Virus record (IMG/VR): IMGVR_UViG_3300030116_005050
Span: 1 to 21,716 of that record
Strand: one strand, 5' to 3'
Source: a virus
DNA: 21,716 nucleotides
Shown piece after piece: positions 1 through 6,764 of the stretch (positions within the stretch are counted from its first letter, which is position 1; the number at the start of each line of letters is the position of its first letter). The notes below the pieces were generated by a model. It was given only the letters and a program-made list of their open reading frames with translations. It was not told the DNA's origin and searched no databases. A program made the translations under genes and the position numbers.

Positions 1-249
1 CGAGGCTTGCGATAGGTGAATAGCATCGTTAGCCGGGTGATCAAGAGCGCCAACTAAAGAACGATCACCGATCTTTTCTTGAATAGCCTTAACTTGGCTC
101 TCCAGAATCTTTCTCGGGTAGATTCTCCCATTGTTATTCTGCTCGTCGCACTGTTGGAACTTGCCTCGCAGACGAAGGCGAGTGTTACCCTCTTTGCCTT
201 CATTGATAACTTCTACTTTCTCTAAAACGTTGCACTCGACGAGTAACAT
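1..249 (-). CDS. 21: Prohead protease, T4 gp21-like (N-terminal 83 codons, runs off left edge)
   Basis: This is the start of a serine protease of the T4 gp21 (peptidase S80, herpesvirus-assemblin-like) type, which digests the scaffold core and trims capsid proteins inside the prohead. The visible 83 residues contain a beta strand leading into 'NNNGRIYPRKILE' (38-50) and then 'LVGALDHPAND' (65-75). These line up with T4 gp21 'NRNKRLYPKRILE' and 'ALGELNHP', so His71 corresponds to the T4 catalytic histidine (His85). The catalytic serine lies beyond the window. The N-terminus is about 14 residues shorter than in T4. The ATG at 247-249 is chosen because an AGGA Shine-Dalgarno lies 6 bases upstream, overlapping the TAG stop of the preceding basic-protein gene. 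The gene follows three small core-type genes, as gp21 follows 67 and 68 in T4. The family call is firm on motif and context; the gene name rests on homology by eye. Confidence 0.85.
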   Translation of the reverse strand, partial: MLLVECNVLEKVEVINEGKEGNTRLRLRGKFQQCDEQNNNGRIYPRKILESQVKAIQEKIGDRSLVGALDHPANDAIHLSQAS

Positions 250-255
250 AATAAA

Positions 256-259
256 TCCT
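256..259 (-). promoter_or_regulatory. Ribosome binding site of the prohead protease
   Basis: On the minus strand this reads AGGA, 6 bases before the ATG at 247-249, and it overlaps the TAG stop (258-260) of the upstream gene. The whole leader, AGGATTTATTATG, is nearly the same as the leader of the 110-residue acidic protein gene (AGGAGTTTATTATG), so the first and last visible genes of the head module share an initiation signal. It fixes the protease start, which would otherwise be uncertain because the gene is cut by the window edge. Confidence 0.7.
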
Positions 260-656
260 ATTTCTGCTTACGTGACCAGTATTTCTTGCTCTTGAATTTA
301 CCGGACCTTTGCTTACCATGCCTAACCAGAGTTCTGACGGCATATTTTTTTACATCTTCAAACTTGGAAGGGATGCTGCCAGGAGAGAATCCTTTAGCAA
401 CTCGCCCTCCAACTTCCTGTTCATCATCCTTACCCCACTTTCTTTTGGTAATGACATAAAGACGATTAGAATTTTTAGTGGAAAAGATCTGACCTACGTA
501 ACCTTTTTTCAAAGCAGTTGTGATAGAATCATAAACTTTAACGCGGGACTTAGACGCTTTAGTCTTAGCCCCACCTTTCTTCATCTTGGCCCTGCCCTCA
601 GCAGAGCCTTGAGCCTTAGTTGCCCTTGTTTCTTTTATTACGTTTACGAGATCCAT
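258..656 (-). CDS. Very basic small protein, likely prohead core or DNA-associated
   Basis: This is a 132-residue protein with about 36 Lys or Arg against roughly 10 Asp or Glu. The basic residues are spread through an N-terminal tail (8-40), a central beta-looking segment ('GYVGQIFSTKNSNRLYVITK', 52-71) and a C-terminal tail (113-132). I do not recognise the family. It sits between two probable core-protein genes and the prohead protease, so a role in the prohead core, or as an internal nucleic-acid-binding protein, is inferred from place and charge. It has no obvious (I/L)-x-E protease site, unlike its two upstream neighbours. The 5' end overlaps the upstream gene by 41 bases. An alternative start at Met25 (582-584) has AGGG upstream and would leave a 108-residue protein with almost no overlap. 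The long start has only a weak AAAGAAAA leader, so the start is unresolved. Confidence 0.72.
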   Translation of the reverse strand: MDLVNVIKETRATKAQGSAEGRAKMKKGGAKTKASKSRVKVYDSITTALKKGYVGQIFSTKNSNRLYVITKRKWGKDDEQEVGGRVAKGFSPGSIPSKFEDVKKYAVRTLVRHGKQRSGKFKSKKYWSRKQK

Positions 657-1032
657 TTTTCTTTACAGGAGCTAAATTCACACCGATCATGCCAGTGGTG
701 GTCATTTCTTCCATGACAGTTCTAGCTTCTTTTAAAAGTTCTTTGAGATTTTCGACAAGAGTTTCAAGTCTTTCTTTTAAAATGGTAGCCTCATTAATCG
801 GTTCAAAGTCTGGCATCATTTCCTGCTTCTTATCAGGATCAGATGCTTCATTCAAAGCCTCACTAAATCCAACCACTTGATCGACAAAGGCATTAGGAAC
901 TATAACGTCCTTAAGCCCATCGTCTTTGATCGGCTTACCTTCATGATTTGGAACAATCACCTTCTCCACGGAAGGTGTTTTAGACAAGATACCTTCGGTT
1001 AAGGCTAAAAGATTTTTAGTGCTTGCACTCAT
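616..1032 (-). CDS. Putative prohead core protein with protease-type cleavage sites (T4 gp68-like by position)
   Basis: This 138-residue protein has a mixed N-terminal half, a helical, probably coiled-coil segment (about 79-111) and a short basic tail ('KKNGSRKRNKRNKGN', 124-138). Four places match the T4 prohead-protease consensus (I/L)-x-E|(A/G/S): LTE|G (11-14), LNE|A (60-63), INE|A (79-82) and LKE|A (100-103). T4 core proteins are digested at such sites by gp21, and a gp21-like gene lies two genes downstream. Size (T4 gp68 is about 141 residues), place and sites together suggest a scaffold-core component, but I cannot align it convincingly to gp68. The ATG at 1030-1032 has GAGG 7 bases upstream, overlapping the TGA stop of the previous gene. 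It is very probably co-expressed with both neighbours. Confidence 0.75.
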   Translation of the reverse strand: MSASTKNLLALTEGILSKTPSVEKVIVPNHEGKPIKDDGLKDVIVPNAFVDQVVGFSEALNEASDPDKKQEMMPDFEPINEATILKERLETLVENLKELLKEARTVMEEMTTTGMIGVNLAPVKKNGSRKRNKRNKGN

Positions 1033-1041
1033 CTTTTAACC

Positions 1042-1374
1042 TCACTCGTCGTCTTCTTTGTCTTCTTCGTCCTTGTCCTCTTCTTCCTTCTCGTCTTCGT
1101 CCTCATCCTTCTCTTCAGCTTCCTCAATGGACTCTCCGTCCTGCTCAAGGGCTTCATTGATGGTACCAAGGATGAAGTCAACGCACTCTTGCATCGCCTC
1201 TTCCGAGATCGGGGCATCTAACTCCGACTCACACAGCGGGCAAACGTGACCATCTTCGCAGGCTTCCTCAACCACTTCAACTTCTTGAGCCTCATTGATC
1301 TCCTTGGACTCAACAAGCTGGTTCGCGGCCAGGATTTGGCCAACATAATCATCATCAACATTAATGTAACGCAT
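1042..1374 (-). CDS. Acidic small protein with Cys cluster, putative prohead core protein (T4 gp67-like)
   Basis: This 110-residue protein has three parts. The N-terminal region (1-38) is helical and acidic. A cysteine cluster follows: Cys39, Cys45 and Cys48 in 'CEDGHVCPLCESEL', then Cys64, with His43 inside the cluster. The C-terminal third (from about 76) is almost entirely Asp, Glu and Lys. T4 gp67, an internal core protein, also ends in a long acidic run and lies just before 68 and 21. Possible gp21-type sites are LVE|S (20-23), INE|A (26-29), INE|A (72-75) and IEE|A (83-86). The 'VCPLCESEL' stretch looks like half of a zinc ribbon, which I do not know from T4 gp67. AGGAG lies 6 bases before the ATG, giving the best ribosome binding site of the head module. 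It is the first gene after the only real gap in the window and may open a new transcription unit. Confidence 0.75.
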   Translation of the reverse strand: MRYINVDDDYVGQILAANQLVESKEINEAQEVEVVEEACEDGHVCPLCESELDAPISEEAMQECVDFILGTINEALEQDGESIEEAEEKDEDEDEKEEEDKDEEDKEDDE

Positions 1375-1428
1375 AATAAACTCCTGTACGTATATGTATC
1401 TAGTTTTAAAGATATAAAAGTAATAAAA
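1375..1428 (-). promoter_or_regulatory. 54-bp AT-rich intergenic gap at the tail/head module switch
   Basis: This is the only non-coding gap longer than 10 bases. It lies between the stop of the 867-residue protein and the acidic core-protein gene. On the minus strand it is very AT-rich and ends in a strong AGGAG leader. A weak sigma70-like pair, TTATTA and TAGATA about 18 bases apart, can be drawn, but no T4 late-promoter box (TATAAATA) and no stable G+C-rich terminator hairpin are visible. It is a plausible place for a promoter or RNA-processing site that sets head-core levels independently, inferred from position and composition only. Confidence 0.3.
1381..1385 (-). promoter_or_regulatory. 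Ribosome binding site of the acidic core protein
   Basis: On the minus strand this is AGGAG followed by TTTATT and the ATG at 1372-1374, a near-ideal Shine-Dalgarno at a 6-base spacing. It confirms the start and stands out because most upstream genes in the window rely on stop/start overlap with weak or distant Shine-Dalgarno sequences. Confidence 0.75.
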
Positions 1429-4032
1429 TTATATCTTGACCGTGGTTACTCCTCTTCTGTCCTCAACAGACACAATGGTCCTGGAATCGGATGCGACCAG
1501 TCTGGAGGTTGTCTCAAAACCCGATTCAATATTTTGCAAGGTTATGCCTCCTCTAAATCCGTTGGCTATTTTCAATAGAAGTTCCTCATCAGTATCGTAG
1601 AACATCTCGCCGACTTTAGTGATTGGCATTCTACTAAAGACATCAAACCAAGTAAATGTAGTAGAATCATATGTATCTGAGAGATAATCAATGACCTCTC
1701 GAAGCATATAAGCTGTGCCTCGTGTCGTAATTGCAGGGGCTCCGGTCAACGAGCTATATTCCCCGTTGTTATAAAAAGTTTCAGTGAAATCCGACTCGTT
1801 ATATTTGTACCCTATGTTTTGAGTGTTAGCTTCTTCCCCAATGCCTATTCGATCAACACCATCCTCTAAGTTTAAACTAAACTTTTCAAGTGTAGTGGTC
1901 TGATTAGCGTCGATGCTGGCATCGGTGACCGGCAACACAGATACTGATCTTACTTGAATATTTCCAGTGCTATCAATGATCGAAACTCCATTAAAGGGAT
2001 TGTACTTGCCACCGGCAACCGGGGTGACTATGAAACCAAAAGGAATGTTTTTAACAAATCTAGAGCCAATAGACGGGAATCCTTTCTTTTCAAATCCAGC
2101 CAAATTGAAATCTTTCAAAGAAGCGGTAAGCGAAGATGTGTCTAATATGTATCGGTATATAGGATCTCGGTAATCGATACACAGCATGGGTATGCTTAAA
2201 GCATGATTGTTAACGTAGGTAGCTATGTCAGAACTGTCAGTTACCCTGACGTATGTGCCACTATAACTTTCAATCAAAGGATTGTCAGTATAATCCCCGG
2301 TGACTGAAGTTACGTTCAATGCGAAGAATAGAGGGTTTGTGCTAGAAGGGCCTGAATCACCCGAAACAAACTCGTACTGATTCGTTAATGAAGACGCCGT
2401 AATAGTAATAGAGGAGTCTACATCAAGCATCTCCAATACTTTCATCCTTGCTGATGCAGGAGCGTAATAAGAATCTTCAATTAAGTTGTCCGTGTAAACA
2501 GGAACATCACCACCATTAATGTCTTCCCCGCGAACGTAGTAGCCTCCACCATCGCCTATGTTCAGCTTGGTGGTGGATCCAAAAATAGGAGATGTGACTT
2601 GTGACACGGGTGTCAGCCTATCGACATCAAAACCATCGTTTTCAATGGTAATATCATTAGTTGTCCCATTAAGCAGTTCAACATCTAACTCCATATCCAC
2701 ATCTTCGTTGAGAGGTCTGACTCTGTTTATTTGAAAGTTTCTCCAGGTCGAACTTTTGTTAGTTTGATAGGTGTTTAAGTTATTAGTTAAGAACTGGATA
2801 GCTAGTCGATCAGACAGTTCCTCTCTCTCAGGCTTCTCTAGAACATCAAACTTATCTTCCAACTGTGATTGGGCGGAGTTCACGTAATAATCAGGATCAA
2901 ATTCGTCTATTGTCCCTTCAAGAAGATGCTTTCTAACAACATTTAGTAAAGTGCTTACTCCAATTGGTTGACCCCCTGGATATCTAAGATACTGAAAAGA
3001 GTTCGCCAACAGAGGGTTTAAGCTAACTAGTAGTTTATCGTCAGATAAATTTTGAAGGGTAATTTCATTCCAAGGCATGTTAGAATTACTGTTGCTTAAT
3101 ACCTCCGATACCTCCTCTGCTATTTGATTATTAAACACCTTAAGGTTGCTACTGTTAGAAACTAATTCTATAGTTTGATTAGGATTAGCCTTAAAGAAAT
3201 TTAAATCAGGGTCGAATAGAACAGGCTTAGAGATACCAGCTTGAGTGTCCCTAAAGTCCTCATCTTCAACTATGGAATTAACTGATAATATGTTGCCGTT
3301 AGTCGCTTGTTGATTGTTTGTAATCTGTGTTGCCTGATTATCTACATTGACGCTTAAAGATGGGGATTGTGGTTCAGTAATTTGAGGCCGTCCAGGAATC
3401 GTCAAGCTAGGCTCACTAGGCACTTGATTACCTATGGTAGCCAAAGGGATTAAAACTACGGGATCGCCTTGAGGTGTTACGATGCCTCCTGGATCTGGTT
3501 GTGTAACAGCCCCTTGAGGAGGACATACCAAATTGGTAAACGTGGGAGATTGACAGTTCGCTTGGCATAAAGCTAAACTAGAGAACGAACAAGTGGGGTC
3601 TGGTTCCACTTGCCCGTTAGCATTTGTAATGTTAGGAGTGCAAGGAACACACTCAGTGAACACAGTGGTTATTGTTGCCTGACTTAATGGAATGTTTTCT
3701 TCACCAGGGCAAACCCCTAAACCAACAACCTCACATCTAAAGAAGCCTGGATCAGCGGTTGTTACTTGTGTAGGGTCAGGCTCGAAGGTTCCTGGATCAG
3801 GTTCCCGACCTCCTCCTGTTATAAGTGGATCATCAGGCGGAACAATAACTGGGTCGTCAGGTTGATCCGGTACAAAGGGCGGAATAAAAGGAGGATTCGG
3901 AGGATCGGGAGGCTTGGGAACAAGGATACTCGGAGTTACTGTCGGCTCCTGACCGCCTGCCCCAGGACCTTGAGTTCCTGGGAAATTCCCTCTGCCGCAA
4001 GGGAATACAGTTGGGTCATTAGATACAGGCAT
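1429..4032 (-). CDS. Large virion appendage protein with Pro/Cys-rich N-terminus
   Basis: This is an 867-residue probable structural protein; I do not recognise a named family. Residues 20-95 are Gly- and Pro-rich with repeated Pro-Asp-Pro and Pro-Pro units, suggesting an extended stalk. Residues 96-172 hold eight cysteines (Cys100, 108, 128, 131, 148, 156, 160, 170), including C-x7-C-x3-C, with a ninth at Cys12. The remaining 700 residues have a single further Cys. This points to small disulfide- or metal-stabilised modules after the stalk. The rest is Asn-, Asp-, Ser- and Thr-rich beta-type sequence, ending in a more globular region from about residue 780 ('YMLREVIDYLSDTYDS' and onward). 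It follows two other giant appendage genes, so a baseplate-attached fibre or decoration protein is the best inference. The ATG is 8 bases after the previous stop, with no clear Shine-Dalgarno, so coupling to the upstream gene is likely. Confidence 0.8.
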   Translation of the reverse strand: MPVSNDPTVFPCGRGNFPGTQGPGAGGQEPTVTPSILVPKPPDPPNPPFIPPFVPDQPDDPVIVPPDDPLITGGGREPDPGTFEPDPTQVTTADPGFFRCEVVGLGVCPGEENIPLSQATITTVFTECVPCTPNITNANGQVEPDPTCSFSSLALCQANCQSPTFTNLVCPPQGAVTQPDPGGIVTPQGDPVVLIPLATIGNQVPSEPSLTIPGRPQITEPQSPSLSVNVDNQATQITNNQQATNGNILSVNSIVEDEDFRDTQAGISKPVLFDPDLNFFKANPNQTIELVSNSSNLKVFNNQIAEEVSEVLSNSNSNMPWNEITLQNLSDDKLLVSLNPLLANSFQYLRYPGGQPIGVSTLLNVVRKHLLEGTIDEFDPDYYVNSAQSQLEDKFDVLEKPEREELSDRLAIQFLTNNLNTYQTNKSSTWRNFQINRVRPLNEDVDMELDVELLNGTTNDITIENDGFDVDRLTPVSQVTSPIFGSTTKLNIGDGGGYYVRGEDINGGDVPVYTDNLIEDSYYAPASARMKVLEMLDVDSSITITASSLTNQYEFVSGDSGPSSTNPLFFALNVTSVTGDYTDNPLIESYSGTYVRVTDSSDIATYVNNHALSIPMLCIDYRDPIYRYILDTSSLTASLKDFNLAGFEKKGFPSIGSRFVKNIPFGFIVTPVAGGKYNPFNGVSIIDSTGNIQVRSVSVLPVTDASIDANQTTTLEKFSLNLEDGVDRIGIGEEANTQNIGYKYNESDFTETFYNNGEYSSLTGAPAITTRGTAYMLREVIDYLSDTYDSTTFTWFDVFSRMPITKVGEMFYDTDEELLLKIANGFRGGITLQNIESGFETTSRLVASDSRTIVSVEDRRGVTTVKI

Positions 4033-4040
4033 GACTTATA

Positions 4041-6764
4041 TTAAGAGCAGTTAATAACCGGGTTCTTAGTTCTCATCTTAGCGCCGTTTCCTCCTAAAGA
4101 AGCTGTTAAGAAATCACCAGCGATTCCAACGACCTCAAACTTAATGGAGGGGTACAGCAAAGGAATAAGTGGGTTAAAGAATGCAGGGGTAGCAACATTG
4201 GTTCCAGGTGATGCTCCTGGCTTAATCACTTGCTGACTGAAGAAGTCTTCTCTTTGAGATGCATTTCCGTAATTCACCGAATAACCAAAAGGTGCATTAT
4301 TGCCTCTTCCAAAGGGGGACCCTCCTAAAAGGAAAGGTTGAACTTGAGTAAACCCTGCAAATTGCTCAGGGGTGTTTCTGTTGTTCCAAGGGAACATGTT
4401 TCCCGAAGTCTTGCCGAGGTGATTAGTCCCTGCCCAAGCAACACAAATGTTGAAGTAATCTTTGAATTTCTCAATCCAAATTTGACAAGAGTTTCTATTG
4501 AAAGTTTGACCCTGACCTTGGTTTGTACCGCTATTACCAGGGTCGGTTGGATCACATAACGGAGTGCAATTTAAAAAGCTGACATTAACATTGTAATCTT
4601 GAACCCAAGGTGTGTTGGTGAGATCCAATTTAATGGTCTTCCTAACAAAGTTAACTTGCACATTTCTTCGGTTGATTGACTCAAGAGCTTCACCATTTAG
4701 ATTCGGTGTTTGACTGCCAAAGACTGATGAGTTTGGAGCATTTACCGTTGGGCGACTGCCGGTGCTAAAGTAAGTCGGCGTACCGTTCGGACCCCAGTTG
4801 AACATTGCAAATCTGTCAAATCCACGCTCATCTCTAATTTGTTGAACGGTGCTGTTTGACCCATTATTACGACCTCCAATCCACGGAGGCATGTACTTAT
4901 GATCGCCATCAGGACCCGCAGGCTCTACCAATAAACCAGCGCCCATGTTAATGTGGTCACAAACACCATCCCCAGTAAAGTTACCCTTACCATACCACTC
5001 TGCCTTATCCCAATTAGGCAAGTAAGGAATAGAGCCAGCCTTATAACCAAACTCGGACTCGACTATATCTACAATTTGATTAAATTGAGCGTTTCTTAAA
5101 CCGCCAGCTATGTTAGATTTAGCCAACTTCATCAAGGCCCCTTCAGGACCCCAGAAGCCTCCTAAGACTTGACCGGCAGCAATTGGTCTAGCTCCCGAGT
5201 TCCCTGGTCCTGCAATCTGACTAACGGCAATATTTGTTTGACCAAGAGCGCTTTCAATTGTTCCTATACGGTTATTGAGATCGCTGTAGACCTCTTTTCT
5301 AACCTTCTCCAAGTTAGCCTCAGTAACAACAGGGTTAGCTATTGAAACCTGAGGTGTCGCGGCGGCGATACCAGCACGCTCATTGTAAGCTAACTCTGTG
5401 GTTCTGAAGAAGGGACGAATATCAATGAGATCATCCTCATTTAAAACGTCAGCAATTGGGCCAGCAGCCGTTTGAACTCTAATATAAGCGACGGGTAAAA
5501 TCGATTGACCAATCAACTGGAATGCATTAGTCTCAAGCTGCTCGGACAGTGCAGGAGCCAAGTTCATCAAATCATCAGGCGCAGGGAAGGAGCCCCTGAT
5601 TACACCAGCGGAAGTCGTGAAGCCATTACTAGTCCCGTTCTCATCACCGGGGTGAGCCAGCATTATCGGTGTACCATCTAACGTTTGAAGGCTCACACGA
5701 TCGTCTGCGTTATCATTATTGGTTGCAGTCTGCCTGGAAACCCCAATTCCTGCGCCTTTTAAAATACCTAAAGTGGGCTCAGTGATCGTGGTCGGGTTAC
5801 CGTTAGCATCAAATCTAGGTATGGTGGTGGATTCCTCATCAACTGCTTTTGAATAGATAAACAGCAAGTCAATTCTTTGATTGGCATTTAAAGCCTCTCT
5901 GTTACCATCCGCATCAATGTAAAAGAAATCATCAGCATCAAAGTCTGGAATAGTGACTTCCAATTCATTTGGAACGTCCACAACCGCAGTTCTAATAGCT
6001 CCTCGCCATCTCTTGATAAACTCAGATTCAACTCTACCCTGTTGATTTCCTTGAGGATTTTCCGGCGTAAAGACGTTCTTAATAAGAATTAAGTCCCTGG
6101 TAGTATCGGGAGTGCTATGCTTTAATAACGCACCTACAAAGTTAGGGTACAAGGATCTATCGTCGGGATCAAAGTCACTATCAAACTGCCCGTACCCTGG
6201 AGTCGTTGTACCAGAGACAGCAAAGCCTCTAGCTAAATGAAAGCCATCTTCATCCCAGAAAGGAAACACAAACGTTCTCTCAGCAAGACCATTCATGTTC
6301 AAGGCATTGCCTAAAAGACCTTGTTGAAATTGATCAAGGGCAGCGGCTGCTGTATCCCCAATATTCGTCTCAACCCTGTAAGTATTTAAATCAGATACTG
6401 TCCCGTCTGCGATTCGAGTATTACTAAACCCTGCAATCTGTTCAACAACCTGTAGTGGAGTTAAGCTGTAAGCATTGTTAATTCTGGAGGTGTACTTACC
6501 CGGCTTCACTCTAACCTTACGATCGCTACCTGTTACAAATGGCTTCAACTCTGAGAAACCTGTTCTGTCAATTTCAATATCTTTTTTATTGTTTTGACGA
6601 GAGATTATCCCATCCACCTGATCCTTGAGAAAGTTTTGAGACTCTTCAAGTTGTTTAACGGGGATGTTATCAATCTCAAAGTAGTAAGGATCATTAGCCT
6701 TGAAATGTCTAACAGGACTAATAAACGTATGAGGTGTATCGTAATATCTGATTTCGTTAGGCAT
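4041..6764 (-). CDS. Large baseplate-attached structural protein, shares N-terminal motif with the beta-helix protein
   Basis: This is a 907-residue probable tail appendage or baseplate protein. Residues 28-43 ('YYFEIDNIPVKQLEES') match residues 33-48 of the upstream 1135-residue protein ('YNFEQDNLPLHDLDER') at half of the positions. This suggests a common anchor that docks both proteins to the same kind of baseplate site. The middle is Asn-, Gly- and Asp-rich with few long helices. A short helical segment near 'EANLEKVRKEVYSDLNNRI' may trimerise. The C-terminal region has a small group of cysteines and aromatic-rich, loop-rich sequence typical of host-contacting ends. The ATG overlaps the previous stop (TAATG) and has AAGGA at a 6-base spacing. 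A late-promoter-like CATAAATA lies 26 bases upstream, so this gene may also be transcribed on its own. The structural role is likely; receptor binding is inferred. Confidence 0.8.
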   Translation of the reverse strand: MPNEIRYYDTPHTFISPVRHFKANDPYYFEIDNIPVKQLEESQNFLKDQVDGIISRQNNKKDIEIDRTGFSELKPFVTGSDRKVRVKPGKYTSRINNAYSLTPLQVVEQIAGFSNTRIADGTVSDLNTYRVETNIGDTAAAALDQFQQGLLGNALNMNGLAERTFVFPFWDEDGFHLARGFAVSGTTTPGYGQFDSDFDPDDRSLYPNFVGALLKHSTPDTTRDLILIKNVFTPENPQGNQQGRVESEFIKRWRGAIRTAVVDVPNELEVTIPDFDADDFFYIDADGNREALNANQRIDLLFIYSKAVDEESTTIPRFDANGNPTTITEPTLGILKGAGIGVSRQTATNNDNADDRVSLQTLDGTPIMLAHPGDENGTSNGFTTSAGVIRGSFPAPDDLMNLAPALSEQLETNAFQLIGQSILPVAYIRVQTAAGPIADVLNEDDLIDIRPFFRTTELAYNERAGIAAATPQVSIANPVVTEANLEKVRKEVYSDLNNRIGTIESALGQTNIAVSQIAGPGNSGARPIAAGQVLGGFWGPEGALMKLAKSNIAGGLRNAQFNQIVDIVESEFGYKAGSIPYLPNWDKAEWYGKGNFTGDGVCDHINMGAGLLVEPAGPDGDHKYMPPWIGGRNNGSNSTVQQIRDERGFDRFAMFNWGPNGTPTYFSTGSRPTVNAPNSSVFGSQTPNLNGEALESINRRNVQVNFVRKTIKLDLTNTPWVQDYNVNVSFLNCTPLCDPTDPGNSGTNQGQGQTFNRNSCQIWIEKFKDYFNICVAWAGTNHLGKTSGNMFPWNNRNTPEQFAGFTQVQPFLLGGSPFGRGNNAPFGYSVNYGNASQREDFFSQQVIKPGASPGTNVATPAFFNPLIPLLYPSIKFEVVGIAGDFLTASLGGNGAKMRTKNPVINCS

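Noticed and set aside
309-716. Plus-strand open frame of 135 codons
   Set aside because: It lies opposite the basic-protein gene and the end of the 138-residue gene, with Phe- and Ser-rich antisense-type composition and no ribosome binding site.
1029-1217. Minus-strand Arg/Lys/Thr-rich frame of 62 codons
   Set aside because: It is the shifted reading of the acidic Asp/Glu/Lys tail of the 110-residue gene; the repetitive GA-rich codons create it.
1384-1400. Imperfect palindrome around TACGTATATGTA in the intergenic gap
   Set aside because: AT-only, short and mismatched; no G+C stem or T-run that would make it a terminator or a convincing operator.
3670-3700. 'ENIPLSQA' in the 867-residue protein as a third copy of the appendage anchor motif
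   Set aside because: Only a few residues agree, it is more than 110 residues from the start, and the surrounding Tyr/Phe and Leu positions are missing.
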